Shown: positions 8,294 to 18,180, numbered from the stretch's first letter. The stretch: DNA of 64,000 bases from UBA1046 sp012511325 (GCA_050951925.1 JBMNJZ010000001.1:1488001-1552000); one strand, 5' to 3'. Numbers and translations are program-made. The notes: generated from the letters alone by a model not told the origin.

Positions 8294-8995
8294 TCAAACC
8301 AGGGAAAGAGCTATCTGCATCATTTTCGCAAAACCCACTTCTCTCTCTTTGGCAGTAGTCTGTTCTCCCGTAGCTATATTGTCAGAAACTGTAAGTATTG
8401 CCAGCGCCTCAGCATCCGCAAAGGCTGCATTACAATATAAAGCATATGCTTCCATTTCAACCGCTATCACCTGCATCGCCGCCCAACGTTGCCAGTCGGA
8501 ACTATCCCGATTGTAAAAAATATCGGAACTAAGAACATTCCCCACCATAACATCGATCCCCTGCTGTTGACAGAAAGAGTATGCCTTAAAGAGCAAATCC
8601 CAGTTGGCCAGTGCCGAAAATGTACCCGGCAAATTAAAATTTTTGGCAAAATTGGAGTCAGTACAAGCTCCCTGCACTAAAACAATATCATAGAGTTTTA
8701 GATCAGAAATATATGCGCCACAGGAGCCAACCCTGATCAGCCTCTTTACTCCATAGTTGTGAATCAGCTCATGCGTATAAATGGCATGCGAGGGAATCCC
8801 CATCCCGGTTCCCATTACAGAAACTCTTTTGCCCCCATACTCACCGGTATATCCCAACATATTGCGAACTCGATTAAAGCATCTTGGCTTTTCGAAAAAA
8901 TTATCCGCAATAAATTGAGCACGTAAAGGATCGCCCGGCAACAGTATTGTATCTGCAATATCACCTTTTCTAGCCTCAATATGTGGCGTACTCAT
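8294..8995 (-). CDS. deoD: Purine-nucleoside phosphorylase, DeoD type
   Basis: This is a 233-residue member of the hexameric, low-molecular-mass PNP family. Visible motifs are LPGDPLRAQFIA (phosphate binding), GTGMGIPSH, RVGSCGA, VEMEAYALY (ribose contacts), and TVSDNIATGE with the catalytic Asp. It cleaves purine (deoxy)ribonucleosides with phosphate in the cytosolic salvage pathway. A GAGGAGG lies 7 nt before the ATG. It follows recN by 20 nt, so it is probably co-transcribed, although the functions are unrelated. Confidence 0.93.
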   Translation of the reverse strand: MSTPHIEARKGDIADTILLPGDPLRAQFIADNFFEKPRCFNRVRNMLGYTGEYGGKRVSVMGTGMGIPSHAIYTHELIHNYGVKRLIRVGSCGAYISDLKLYDIVLVQGACTDSNFAKNFNLPGTFSALANWDLLFKAYSFCQQQGIDVMVGNVLSSDIFYNRDSSDWQRWAAMQVIAVEMEAYALYCNAAFADAEALAILTVSDNIATGEQTTAKEREVGFAKMMQIALSLV

Positions 8996-9015
8996 TTCAA
9001 ATCCTCCTCAGTTTT

Positions 9016-10695
9016 TCAATGCCTGCTCAACAGTTGTCCCGCCAATTTACGGCTAACAGGATCACTAGGCTGGCCGGATAGAAGGCGCGATATCTCAGCA
9101 ATTCTTTGCTCCGCCTCTAATATTTGCAATTTGGTGCTCGTCCTACCGGAATGCACATTCTTGCTAATCAGATAATGTGTATCAGCTCTGGCGGCTATCT
9201 GCGCACTATGGGTTACGCACAAAACCTGACATGATTCGGCGATTGTTTTAAGTTTCTGGGCAATACTATCAGTTGTTTTCCCCGATATGCCGGAATCAAT
9301 CTCATCAAAAATCAGTACAGGTATCTTATCTACAGACGCTAACACTGTTTTAATTGCCAGCAGGACGCGCGAAGCTTCGCCGCCGGAAGCAATCTGCGCC
9401 AACGGCTTAAGCGGTTCGCCCAGATTGGGTGAGATCATAAATGAAACATTGTCAGTACCCTTGTCAGGCCACCTGCTTGCCAAATTATTGTCTCGGTCTG
9501 TTAACTCAACTTTGGTAACAAATTGAACATGGGGCATATCCAAATCAAGCAGCTCATTTTTAATTGCCGCATCAAGTTTTTTTGCCTGCATTGATCTCAC
9601 ATTATGCAGTTGCTCCGCAATCTCTTTTAACTCTATATCCAACTGCAGCTGTTTCTCTTTAAGTTTTCTGAAATCTTCTGCACTGGCTTCAAGCCTCTTA
9701 ATCTCATCTTCCACTCTGGAGGCAAAAGCAAGTATCTCCATTTCATCGGAACCATACTTCCGCTTCAGTTCATTGATCAGATCAATTCTGTCTTGGATCA
9801 GTAATAATTCCCTGGAATCCACATCAAGTCGTCTAGCGTAATCCAGAAGCTCAGCTTTGATTTCAGCCATCTCTGATGTCAAATTAAGCAAACGTTCTCG
9901 GGAAGCTTTCAGCTTTTGGCTATAATAGGCAGAATAGTCCAAAGTTTCCAATGCTCTTTGCAGCAAAGAGCCAACAGCCTGTTCATCATCCTGTCCGAGA
10001 ATATGATGAACTGTTTCCAAGTCATGCAGGATGCGTTCTTTTGCCCCCAATACTCTGGCACGTTGTTTAAGGATATCTTCCTCGCCTGCTTTGACATCGG
10101 CAGTACGAATTTCATTGCTTTGATAATGCAATATTTCCAGTTGCCTGGCGCGCTCTTGGGGATTATTGCCGAGAGTATCTATAGCTTCAACCGTCATTAG
10201 CCATTGCTTGCGCAGTGACTCATAGGTCGCCAATAATGGCTCAATATCAGCTTTGCCATAAGCATCCAGCAACTCCAGATGTTCTTTTTCACGAAAAATA
10301 ATCTGGTTATCATATTGGCCATGTATAGAAATTAGTCGCTCCCCTATTTGTTTAAGATCGGAAAGCTTAACAATATGGCCATTCAGCCTGCACTCGGAAC
10401 CACCCTGGGCAAAAATTATCCGCGACAGAAGCACTTGGTCACAATCAGATATGATATCTTCGTCACCTGTTGCGCCGTGTTTTATCATTATCGCTTCAAT
10501 TTTAGCTTGTTCAGATCCGGTCCTCACAAATTCCCGGCTTGCCCTTTGGCCTGTTAAAGCCCCAATTGCATCGATGAGAATAGATTTTCCCGCACCGGTC
10601 TCACCGCTGATAACAGTTAGCCCGGGACCAGGAGATAAGATTACATGTTCTATCAGGGCAAAGTTCGTAATCTCTACCCGGGACAGCACGCTCAA
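9016..10695 (-). CDS. recN: DNA repair protein RecN
   Basis: RecN is an SMC-like ATPase of double-strand-break repair. The 559-residue protein has Walker A (GETGAGKS) near residue 32, two long coiled-coil arms flanking the middle, and the C-terminal head with IASGGEASR (signature) and VLIFDEIDSGIS (Walker B). The start is TTG, whose last two bases lie in the argR stop codon (TTGA). A GAGGAG just upstream supports this start. Position after argR and nadK is conserved in Clostridia and Bacilli. Confidence 0.94.
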   Translation of the reverse strand: MSVLSRVEITNFALIEHVILSPGPGLTVISGETGAGKSILIDAIGALTGQRASREFVRTGSEQAKIEAIMIKHGATGDEDIISDCDQVLLSRIIFAQGGSECRLNGHIVKLSDLKQIGERLISIHGQYDNQIIFREKEHLELLDAYGKADIEPLLATYESLRKQWLMTVEAIDTLGNNPQERARQLEILHYQSNEIRTADVKAGEEDILKQRARVLGAKERILHDLETVHHILGQDDEQAVGSLLQRALETLDYSAYYSQKLKASRERLLNLTSEMAEIKAELLDYARRLDVDSRELLLIQDRIDLINELKRKYGSDEMEILAFASRVEDEIKRLEASAEDFRKLKEKQLQLDIELKEIAEQLHNVRSMQAKKLDAAIKNELLDLDMPHVQFVTKVELTDRDNNLASRWPDKGTDNVSFMISPNLGEPLKPLAQIASGGEASRVLLAIKTVLASVDKIPVLIFDEIDSGISGKTTDSIAQKLKTIAESCQVLCVTHSAQIAARADTHYLISKNVHSGRTSTKLQILEAEQRIAEISRLLSGQPSDPVSRKLAGQLLSRH

Positions 10696-11189
10696 TTCTC
10701 CTCGAAAAAGATTTGACCCATTTGGGGATCAGATTGCGACAGAGCAATCAACTTGGAACGAAGTTCCTGTGCTTTAGCATCTGAAGCAGTAGCAAGAAAA
10801 ACTGTATCATCGCCGGCCAATGAGCCTAACAGATCACTGAGATGCATCGAATCCAAAGCAGAAGCGGCAGCTTGAGCCATGCCTGGCAAAGTTTTGATGA
10901 TAACAAAGTTTACAGCTACTTCGATTATAATCACAGCTTCGGAAAAAACTTTCATCAGGCGTCCTGAAGCCACTTCTCCGCTCCGATCCATAGGTACGTA
11001 TTTCTGTTTCCCTTCCCCTGTTGAAACTTTAACGATACCCAATTCTTTAATATCTCGTGATATTGTTGCTTGCGTAACTTCCATGCCGGTTTTACGCAGC
11101 ACTTCGACCAGTTCTTCTTGAGTCTCAATGGATCGTTCACGAATAATCTGTAGAATTCGTGATTGTCTCTGACTCTTTGAAGGTTTCAT
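10692..11189 (-). CDS. argR: Arginine repressor ArgR
   Basis: The 165-residue protein has an N-terminal winged helix with TQATISRDIKELG (recognition helix) and a C-terminal oligomerisation and arginine-binding domain. The latter shows VIIKTLPGMAQAAASALD and the AGDDT aspartate pair that contacts L-arginine. It is slightly longer than the usual 149-156 residues because of a polar C-terminal tail. It binds ARG boxes to control arginine synthesis and catabolism. Its ATG overlaps the nadK stop by 4 nt, and its stop overlaps the recN start. Confidence 0.94.
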   Translation of the reverse strand: MKPSKSQRQSRILQIIRERSIETQEELVEVLRKTGMEVTQATISRDIKELGIVKVSTGEGKQKYVPMDRSGEVASGRLMKVFSEAVIIIEVAVNFVIIKTLPGMAQAAASALDSMHLSDLLGSLAGDDTVFLATASDAKAQELRSKLIALSQSDPQMGQIFFEEN

Positions 11190-12040
11190 TGACTAATCCC
11201 CCTTTTCTGAATCTTAATTGGCAATGTTTCATAAAAATTATCTTCGCCAAAAATAATATAGGGTAGAAATTTGTCTGAGAGATATATATCAACATATCCA
11301 CCCCATTGCAACGGGACAATGACTCTGCCATCAACAGATACTGTCGCTGTTCTTGAATGCTCAACTAATTGTAAGCGTACCGTACTATTTCTATCAGTGA
11401 TATATGATCGGTTGTGCAGTGTATGCGGACAGATTGGCGTGATAAGCATAATATCAAGGCCGGGATGCACAATCGGGCCGCCGCAGGACAAAGAATAAGC
11501 CGTAGACCCCGTTGCCGTAGCTACGATCACACCATCACCGGGTATCATCTCTACTTTGCTATCATTAATATAAAGATCAACTTTAATAATATTTGACGAT
11601 ACGCCTCGATTCAGAATAACATCGTTTAGTGCTTGCGCCCGCGCATGAACCTTACCTGCAAGATCATAGCACTCAGCACAAAACATTGCTCTTTGAATAA
11701 TTTGAAAATTACCGGAAAAGAGATCGCTGACCTTAGTCTCGATCTCTTCAGGCAATATTTCCTGCAGAAATCCTACTGAACCAAGATTCACACCAATTCT
11801 GGGAACTTGCTCCAGACCGGGAACCCCCATTGAGCTTAAAAAAGTACCATCACCTCCCAAGCTGACAACAAAGTCAGTTTTATCAGGTATCCCCCACTGT
11901 AAATTCCCATATTGGAACTGCTCCAAACCATGAGTTGAGATCCAGGCAGTTCCGCCATTGCTCTCTATAGCATCAATCAGACGCAGGGTATATTTCAAAT
12001 CAGGATCACGACTTACATTCGGATAGAGAGCAAAATGCAT
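11186..12040 (-). CDS. nadK: NAD kinase
   Basis: The 284-residue enzyme phosphorylates NAD to NADP. It shows the GGDGT motif (SLGGDGTFLSS), the NLGSVGFL loop, and the glycine-rich DGVIVATATGSTAYSLS block that binds substrate. An AGGTG site precedes the ATG. It sits between dxs and argR and overlaps argR by 4 nt. Confidence 0.94.
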   Translation of the reverse strand: MHFALYPNVSRDPDLKYTLRLIDAIESNGGTAWISTHGLEQFQYGNLQWGIPDKTDFVVSLGGDGTFLSSMGVPGLEQVPRIGVNLGSVGFLQEILPEEIETKVSDLFSGNFQIIQRAMFCAECYDLAGKVHARAQALNDVILNRGVSSNIIKVDLYINDSKVEMIPGDGVIVATATGSTAYSLSCGGPIVHPGLDIMLITPICPHTLHNRSYITDRNSTVRLQLVEHSRTATVSVDGRVIVPLQWGGYVDIYLSDKFLPYIIFGEDNFYETLPIKIQKRGISQ

Positions 12041-12050
12041 TGCATATCAC

Positions 12051-13958
12051 CTATTTATGAATAATTAACGATTCAACTGCCTTTATTATGCCTTGCATGT
12101 CCAGACCTGAGGCAGAAAGTAAACTGGATCGTTTGGCTTGGCCTGCCAGCGGATGTATGATCCCCAGATGCTCTGAAATCAATCCATCTACGGAAGAACA
12201 AAGTTGTGAGATAATGCTTTCTCCCCAACCGGACTTCTTGATGCCATCTTCAATAACTAGCAGTCGCTTCGTATCCTTAATTATACTAATAATATCATGA
12301 ATATTACATGAATTGACACAGATAGATGAATAAACACTAATACTTATGCCTTTTCCCCGTAAACAGTCGGCGGCTGCCAATGCAGGGAAAACCATAGGCC
12401 CAAGTGCCAAGACAACCATATCTTTTCCAGCTCTAACCTGTCTGATGCAATATGGATCAAATTTATCTGCGGCACGAGACTGTCGATCTATCTCAGCAAG
12501 ATCAAAGGCCAGGTCTTTAGGATATCTGATCAGCACTGGATTATTTCTATCCAGAGCTATTCTTAATAATGAACGCAAATCATTCGCAGTTGCAGGGGCA
12601 AAAATCTCCAAGTTGGGGAAAGGCATCGTCAGTGACAAATCATAGATTCCTTGGTGAGTTTCGCCGTCACCGCCAACAGCCCCTGCTCTATCTACCACTA
12701 TCGTAACCGGCAGATTTTGCAGACAGATATCATGCAATAGTTGATCCAGTCCTCTTTGTAAAAAAGTGCTGTAAAGGGCTACAAATGGTCTCATACCACC
12801 TTTAGCCAGTCCTGCTGCTAATGTAAGGGCATGTTGTTCAGCTATTCCAACATCAAAAAATCTATCCGGAAACTGTGCCTCAAATTCCAGTAGCCCAGTT
12901 CCTGAAGTCATAGCTGCTGATATGGCACAGACATCAGGATTGCTTTTACCTAGCTTTGTTATCGTCTGACCGAAGACCTCTGACCAACTAACTTGAGACT
13001 CAGTCTCAGGATAACCATTAAGTCCCACCTCAATTTCAAAAGGAACAACACCATGATACTCTGATGGCTTTTGCTCAGCATAAGAATAGCCCCTGCCTTT
13101 TTGAGTTATTGTGTGAACCAGCACTGGGCCTTTTATAGCTCGTGCAGAGCGCAGATATCTTTCCAGTTGACAGATATCGTGCCCGTCTACCGGTCCATAA
13201 TATCTAAACCCCAATTGCTCAAACATCGAGCTGGTTCCATGATAATTGTGAATAATACGCCTGCCTGCACGCTTCAATGACTCAGCGCCTTTAACCATTA
13301 AATTTCCAATCAATGGTACTCGCTGCAATCTGGTCTGCCATCGGCTTTTGAGCGACAGGTACCCGGGCGCCAAGCGCAAACGTTCGAGATGCTTGGCAAA
13401 TCCACCCACTACATGGTCAATCGACATTTGATTGTCGTTCAAAATAACTACAATATCATCTCCGCATTGACAAATATCGTTCATAGCTTCATATGCCATG
13501 CCGCCGGACAATGCACCATCACCGATAATAACAACTACCTTCCCGCTCTCTTGACGCAGTTTACGCGCCCGTACCAGGCCGCATGCCGCTGACATTGATG
13601 TACTGCTATGACCCGTGTTAAAGCTATCGTATTCACTCTCTGCTGTTTTAGGAAAACCTGATAGGCCTCCTTCCTGCCTGAGTTTTTTGAATTCTTCAGA
13701 CCGGCCAGTCAGAATCTTCCAACTATAACATTGATGCCCCACATCAAAAATCACAGAATCAGTAGGGAAATCATAGGTAGACAATAGAGCAATCGTCAGC
13801 TCTACCACTCCAAGATTTGAAGACAAATGTCCGCCGTTTTTAGCAGTGTATTTAATAACATAGTTACGAAGCCGTACAGCAAGCTGCTCCTTTTGCTCTA
13901 TAGTCATTGCACTTATGTCCCGTGCTGTGGGCCAACTGTCCCTATCCACTATTGCCAT
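12051..13958 (-). CDS. dxs: 1-deoxy-D-xylulose-5-phosphate synthase
   Basis: This is the thiamine-diphosphate enzyme that joins pyruvate and glyceraldehyde 3-phosphate, the first step of the MEP isoprenoid pathway. The 635-residue protein has the GDGALSGGMAYEA cofactor-binding motif, the RAGAVGGDGETHQG transketolase pyrimidine-domain motif, and a C-terminal transketolase domain. I place the start at ATG 13958, behind GAGGTAACTAAG and 1 nt after the ispA stop, rather than at an upstream alternative start at 13997 inside ispA. It depends on thiamine diphosphate, the cofactor served by the thiXYZ-like transporter in this window. Confidence 0.94.
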   Translation of the reverse strand: MAIVDRDSWPTARDISAMTIEQKEQLAVRLRNYVIKYTAKNGGHLSSNLGVVELTIALLSTYDFPTDSVIFDVGHQCYSWKILTGRSEEFKKLRQEGGLSGFPKTAESEYDSFNTGHSSTSMSAACGLVRARKLRQESGKVVVIIGDGALSGGMAYEAMNDICQCGDDIVVILNDNQMSIDHVVGGFAKHLERLRLAPGYLSLKSRWQTRLQRVPLIGNLMVKGAESLKRAGRRIIHNYHGTSSMFEQLGFRYYGPVDGHDICQLERYLRSARAIKGPVLVHTITQKGRGYSYAEQKPSEYHGVVPFEIEVGLNGYPETESQVSWSEVFGQTITKLGKSNPDVCAISAAMTSGTGLLEFEAQFPDRFFDVGIAEQHALTLAAGLAKGGMRPFVALYSTFLQRGLDQLLHDICLQNLPVTIVVDRAGAVGGDGETHQGIYDLSLTMPFPNLEIFAPATANDLRSLLRIALDRNNPVLIRYPKDLAFDLAEIDRQSRAADKFDPYCIRQVRAGKDMVVLALGPMVFPALAAADCLRGKGISISVYSSICVNSCNIHDIISIIKDTKRLLVIEDGIKKSGWGESIISQLCSSVDGLISEHLGIIHPLAGQAKRSSLLSASGLDMQGIIKAVESLIIHK

Positions 13959-13959
13959 C

Positions 13960-14868
13960 TTAGTTACCTCGTTCAGAAAGATAATCGTTAAAGGCAATAA
14001 AGAAACCGATATCCTGCTCTTTTGCCAGGATCTCCAGCAACTCCAAGGCTTTGCCCTGCTCGCTTCTAATCAATTCCTTTGTCTTGCTCAGACCATAGAC
14101 CGTAACAAAAGTACTTTTCCGGTCACGTTCATCCTTGCCGGTTGATTTTCCAAGCACTGCAGCATCAGCAGTAAAATCAAGCACATCATCCATCATTTGA
14201 AATATAAGACCCCAGATCAAACCTAGCTGTTTCCATAGACCGGTCTCAAATTCAGTAGCTTTCCCCAGAACAGCTCCTGCCAGCAAGGAAGCCGACAGTA
14301 ATGCGCCTGTTTTTTTATGCTGCAGGTCAGTCAAAATAATTTCCGTCGCCTTAACTTGCTCTAACTGCAAATCCAGACATTGCCCGGCGATCATGCCTCG
14401 ACCACCGGCAGCTTCAGCAATAAGCAGCGCAGCCTGAATCTTTTCTCTTGCTAAAGCAGATGAGTTTGATATATTACGCAGCATAATCTCAAAAGCGGCT
14501 GTTAACAAAAGATCACCCGCCAAAACAGCTGTGGCTTCTCCATACTTCTTATGACATGAAGGTTGCCCTCGTCTTAGGTCATCATCATCCATTGCCGGCA
14601 AATCATCATGGATCAACGAATATGTGTGAATCATTTCAATTGCCGCCGCGAAGGAAAGATAATCTGATTTTTTTACACCATATAGTTTGGCTGCTTCTAT
14701 CAGTAAAATTGGCCGGATACGTTTGCCACCGCCCAACAGGCTGTATCTGGACGCAATAGCCGCACTATTTCCCGAGATTTCAGTATAGGTCAATATATAA
14801 TTCTCCAGGAAGCTTTCAATATCTATCCGGTGCTGAAGAAGCACGGCATTAAAATCTGATTTAAGCAT
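13960..14868 (-). CDS. ispA: Polyprenyl (geranyl/farnesyl) diphosphate synthase
   Basis: The 302-residue protein is a trans-isoprenyl diphosphate synthase. Both aspartate-rich motifs are present: the first as DDLPAMDDDD near residue 90 and the second as DDVLDFTAD near residue 225. GGKRIRP is the N-terminal substrate site. It condenses IPP with DMAPP or GPP. It lies between xseB (8-nt overlap) and dxs (1-nt gap), the usual Firmicute arrangement. Chain length cannot be fixed by eye, but FPP is the default for this context. Confidence 0.92.
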   Translation of the reverse strand: MLKSDFNAVLLQHRIDIESFLENYILTYTEISGNSAAIASRYSLLGGGKRIRPILLIEAAKLYGVKKSDYLSFAAAIEMIHTYSLIHDDLPAMDDDDLRRGQPSCHKKYGEATAVLAGDLLLTAAFEIMLRNISNSSALAREKIQAALLIAEAAGGRGMIAGQCLDLQLEQVKATEIILTDLQHKKTGALLSASLLAGAVLGKATEFETGLWKQLGLIWGLIFQMMDDVLDFTADAAVLGKSTGKDERDRKSTFVTVYGLSKTKELIRSEQGKALELLEILAKEQDIGFFIAFNDYLSERGN

Positions 14869-15109
14869 CTGGAAATTCGACCTTAGTTTCGATTAGCTTT
14901 CCCTCGGGTCCTAACTGAATTTTGCTGATTTCCTCAGTCAGCGCCGACAATTTCTCTTCGCAGGCTTTCGCCAAAGTTACACCTTCTCTGAATAAATCAA
15001 GTGACTCTTCCAGTGGCGCATCACCTTTCTCAAGGAGATTGACAATCTCTTCCAGTCGTTCTACAGCTGACTCATAACTTAATTCAAATTTTGTCTCATT
15101 ATTACTCAT
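14861..15109 (-). CDS. xseB: Exodeoxyribonuclease VII small subunit
   Basis: This 82-residue helical protein has the family pattern SYESAVERLEEIVNLLEKGD and PLEESLDLFREGV. It assembles in several copies on the XseA large subunit. Its ATG has an AAAGGA site upstream, and it follows xseA by 21 nt. Confidence 0.93.
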   Translation of the reverse strand: MSNNETKFELSYESAVERLEEIVNLLEKGDAPLEESLDLFREGVTLAKACEEKLSALTEEISKIQLGPEGKLIETKVEFPDA

Positions 15110-15130
15110 AGAAATTTTCCTTTCTCCTTC

Positions 15131-16504
15131 TCAATCAGGAAGGCTCTCCGCCTGTGAATTTTCTAATAATTCTAAAGTATAAAGCTCTTTGATGCCGGCA
15201 TCAGCGATTCCATCCGCCAAATAAATGCGGATATCAGCACCTATAGTCAGCTGTTCCAGTGAGCTTATTGCTCTGCCGGTTTTGAGACAGCTCAATCTGG
15301 CATAGCCTCTTCTAACAACAGCATTGGGATCTAAAGCCAGGAGTTTAGCAGCAAGTTTGTCCAGCCGTAAACGTTCCCGGGATAGCTTTTGAGATATATT
15401 CGCTCTGAGCATATTCTGCCCTTTATCAAGCAGAACCGATCGGTTTTGCAGTATACTTAAATATGACTTTCCCATCCTGTCTTTCAATCTGGCAATTCGT
15501 ATGGGTTGATTCGCAGATACAGCATTCAGGCTGTTTTGCAAACGCCAACCTAATAAATCCAATTTTTGTAGCCGTGAACTGATCAAATAATCACCTTGTG
15601 TCAAAACGGGACGCTCAGTCAAATGTTTTAATTTACTATCCGCCAGAGCAAGAGCATGTAAAAGCAGCATCTTCATTCGATTGCAATACATATCCATATT
15701 CGCCAATAAATCAGACTTGCGGGGCAAAACCAGTTCAGCAGCAGCCGAGGGAGTAGGCGCTCTCAGATCAGAAACGAAATCGCAAATTGTATAATCTGTT
15801 TCATGACCAACGGCAGAAATAACAGGGATTTCCGAAGCGGATACTGCCAGAGCAACCTCTTCACTATTAAATGGCATCAAATCTTCAAGCGATCCGCCAC
15901 CGCGGCAGATAATCAGAACATCACAGTCAGTCTCGCTATTAGCCAATGCCAAAGCAGCAACAATTTCCTGGATCGAGGAAGATCCTTGAACCGACACCGG
16001 AAAAATTTTAATGACAAAGCCAGGGAATCTCCTGCGTAAAATATGAACAATATCTCGGATAACTGCTCCCTCTAAAGAAGTAACAACTCCAATTCGTTGA
16101 GGCAGATAAGGAATTTTTTTCTTCCTCTCATCAGCAAAGAGGCCCTTTTTCTGCAAACGGTCTCTAAGCTCAATAAATTTAGCATACAGCAGCCCCTCTC
16201 CTGCCCGCTCCATGGATCGGACAATTATCTGAAATCTACCACCTTGTTCATAAATAGTGGCATATCCGGTTATAATCACATGCTGCCCATCGACAGGCTT
16301 AAAACCAAGATTTGACATTGCCGATTTAAAACAAACACAACTAATCTGAGCCTTGCTATCCTTGAGTGTAAAATAATAATGACCAGATATATAAAGTTTG
16401 CCGCCGGAGATCTCACCCTCTACCCGGAGGGAACTTAGCAAAGAGTCCTGACTTAGAATCCTGGCAACATACTGATTTAATTCGCTGACACTAAGGATTG
16501 TCAT
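15131..16504 (-). CDS. xseA: Exodeoxyribonuclease VII large subunit
   Basis: The protein has an N-terminal OB fold (LRVEGEISGGK, GHYYFTLKD), the catalytic Exonuc_VII_L core (IGVVTSLEGAVIRDI, ICRGGGSLEDLMPFN, PVISAVGHETD, APTPSAAAELV), and a coiled-coil C-terminal part that holds XseB. The start at 16504 (MTILSVSELN, 457 residues) has GAGG 9 nt upstream. Upstream ATGs only add a Met-rich tail overlapping nusB. It overlaps the end of nusB by 14 nt. Confidence 0.93.
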   Translation of the reverse strand: MTILSVSELNQYVARILSQDSLLSSLRVEGEISGGKLYISGHYYFTLKDSKAQISCVCFKSAMSNLGFKPVDGQHVIITGYATIYEQGGRFQIIVRSMERAGEGLLYAKFIELRDRLQKKGLFADERKKKIPYLPQRIGVVTSLEGAVIRDIVHILRRRFPGFVIKIFPVSVQGSSSIQEIVAALALANSETDCDVLIICRGGGSLEDLMPFNSEEVALAVSASEIPVISAVGHETDYTICDFVSDLRAPTPSAAAELVLPRKSDLLANMDMYCNRMKMLLLHALALADSKLKHLTERPVLTQGDYLISSRLQKLDLLGWRLQNSLNAVSANQPIRIARLKDRMGKSYLSILQNRSVLLDKGQNMLRANISQKLSRERLRLDKLAAKLLALDPNAVVRRGYARLSCLKTGRAISSLEQLTIGADIRIYLADGIADAGIKELYTLELLENSQAESLPD

Positions 16505-16946
16505 CATTGTCATCCTCATCAGCATCAGTACTTTTGCGCCCTGCTAATGCGCTATCTCTTTCTATACTACCCAAAACAGCATTAATATACGATCTAGATT
16601 TTTCGTCACTATATTTGCGCGCCAGAATAACAGCTTCAGAAATAGATACTGACGTTGGTACATCCGCTAAATATTTCATTTCAAATAGCGCCAATCGCAT
16701 AATGGTTAAGTCTATACGCGGCAGACGCGAAATAGCCCAACCGATAAGCCGCGGTTCTATTTCTTGATCAAATTCCGCTTTATGCTCAAGAACACCGGTT
16801 ACTATCAAATCAAAAAAGTCAGTATCCGCTCTGGATAAGCGCCATTCATCTAAAAAAAGTCGTCTTTGCAAGATATAGTCATCAGGTTGAATTTCCAGGC
16901 TGTATAAAAACATGAATGCACGTTCGCGCGCTAGTTTACGACTCAA
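16491..16946 (-). CDS. nusB: Transcription antitermination factor NusB
   Basis: The 151-residue all-helical protein begins SRKLARERAFMFLYSLE and contains ISEAVILARKYSDEKSRSY near the C-terminus, both typical of NusB. With NusE it binds boxA RNA in rRNA antitermination. The start is TTG, preceded by GGGGTGG. An acidic Asp/Asn-rich tail (DADEDDNDDNP) overlaps the xseA start. Confidence 0.92.
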   Translation of the reverse strand: MSRKLARERAFMFLYSLEIQPDDYILQRRLFLDEWRLSRADTDFFDLIVTGVLEHKAEFDQEIEPRLIGWAISRLPRIDLTIMRLALFEMKYLADVPTSVSISEAVILARKYSDEKSRSYINAVLGSIERDSALAGRKSTDADEDDNDDNP

Positions 16947-16969
16947 TTCTAACCACCCCTCTGTATAGA

Positions 16970-17212
16970 TCAGCGAAATCTGCCGGGTGGAAATAATCTG
17001 TCAAGTAAGGATCTGATCGCATCCGGTTGACTGAAATATTTCGCTCCCACATAATATCCCACAACACCGAGAATCAGAATAAATAACATTCTAAAAAAGC
17101 CAAATAAAACCCAGAGTAAACCGATTACAAGCCCCACTACCGCACCGGTAAAACCGGGACTGTTACGCGCAAAGCCATCACGAATAATTTGCAATAAATT
17201 CCTGGACGCCAT
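16970..17212 (-). CDS. DUF2273 small membrane protein
   Basis: An 80-residue protein with two hydrophobic segments around residues 20-55 and the family's SPGFTGAVVGLVIGLLWV pattern. DUF2273 proteins are found with Asp23 and AmaP genes in Firmicutes and are probably part of the same membrane-linked assembly. The exact role is unknown. GGACAGCGGAA precedes the ATG. Confidence 0.82.
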   Translation of the reverse strand: MASRNLLQIIRDGFARNSPGFTGAVVGLVIGLLWVLFGFFRMLFILILGVVGYYVGAKYFSQPDAIRSLLDRLFPPGRFR

Positions 17213-17223
17213 TTCCGCTGTCC

Positions 17224-17775
17224 TCAGCGCTCAACGCGAGCTGCAATGGCTTCTACGCGATTTACTTTAACCTGAACATCAGAAACTTCAATGCCTGTAT
17301 ATTTCTCAATGTCTTTTTTCACTCTCTCCTGCAGGCGAGACATCATCAATGGCAGTTCAACGTCGGAATAAGCCATTACGTTCATAGTCACCGAGATCTT
17401 CCCGCCTTTATAAGGTGAAACCCAGGCCTTGGCTGATTTGACTCCTGACTGTGATGCTTTAGCCGCATTCAATGCTATATTCTCTATGGCATCAACACCG
17501 ATATCAATAGCGCCTATTTCATTTAAACGTACCCTTTGCTTTCTCATCCTGCCGGTCAGGATCGTAACGACCATGACTGCCAGAGATACCAGCACCATAA
17601 TGAGGCAAGCTATCATAGCAACTGTTTTATAAGGTTGCTTTTGCGCTATATCAATTATGGTTTCAATCATTCCCTTGAGAACGAATTCATTGGAAAGCAT
17701 AAGCAAAATCAATAAAAAAAATACAGCCAATATAAAGGAAAAAGCTATAATAATAAATCGATTAACCCTATTCAT
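17224..17775 (-). CDS. amaP: AmaP-like membrane anchor of Asp23
   Basis: The 183-residue protein has two N-terminal transmembrane helices (about residues 7-30 and 50-72) and a C-terminal Asp23-like cytosolic region with VTMNVMAYSDVELP. In Staphylococcus AmaP tethers Asp23 to the membrane. The ATG overlaps the asp23 stop (ATGA), consistent with the two being made together. Confidence 0.82.
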   Translation of the reverse strand: MNRVNRFIIIAFSFILAVFFLLILLMLSNEFVLKGMIETIIDIAQKQPYKTVAMIACLIMVLVSLAVMVVTILTGRMRKQRVRLNEIGAIDIGVDAIENIALNAAKASQSGVKSAKAWVSPYKGGKISVTMNVMAYSDVELPLMMSRLQERVKKDIEKYTGIEVSDVQVKVNRVEAIAARVER

Positions 17776-18176
17776 CTTACAAATTGTTCCTCATCTAATT
17801 CTGTCCGGATACCAATATCGGAAACCCCCATTACATGGACATCTACGGCTTCAACATTAAGGCCTGTGTACAGCTCCACTTCCTCTTTGACATGTTCTTG
17901 AATAGACCAGGCAACATCCGGCATCACATAGCCAAATTGGATAATTGGATAAACAGTAATGGAAACAGCATCCGATCGGTCGCTGCGGAATGATACTCTG
18001 ACTCCTTTACCTTCATGGCTAACGCCGATAGATTCTTTCAGGGAAACAATAAGTCCCCGATCAAGGCTGTCAACACCTTCCGTAGCCATTGTAGCTTCCG
18101 CCGCATACTGAGCCACGAAGCCTTGCGACATCGTACGCTCACCTTTAATTGAGTAGCGATTCGTTTCTTCAGACAT
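17772..18176 (-). CDS. Asp23/Gls24 family envelope stress protein
   Basis: The 134-residue protein has the Asp23 pattern: YAAEATMATEGVDSL near the start, GVRVSFRSDRSDAVSITVYPIIQFGYVMPDVAWSIQ split over the middle, and VEAVDVHVMGV at the end. The family forms cytosolic filaments near the membrane and is linked to envelope stress. I use ATG 18176; a GTG at 18188, overlapping the efp stop, is an alternative. Neither has a strong ribosome binding site, so coupling to efp translation is likely. Confidence 0.87.
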   Translation of the reverse strand: MSEETNRYSIKGERTMSQGFVAQYAAEATMATEGVDSLDRGLIVSLKESIGVSHEGKGVRVSFRSDRSDAVSITVYPIIQFGYVMPDVAWSIQEHVKEEVELYTGLNVEAVDVHVMGVSDIGIRTELDEEQFVR

Positions 18177-18180
18177 AATA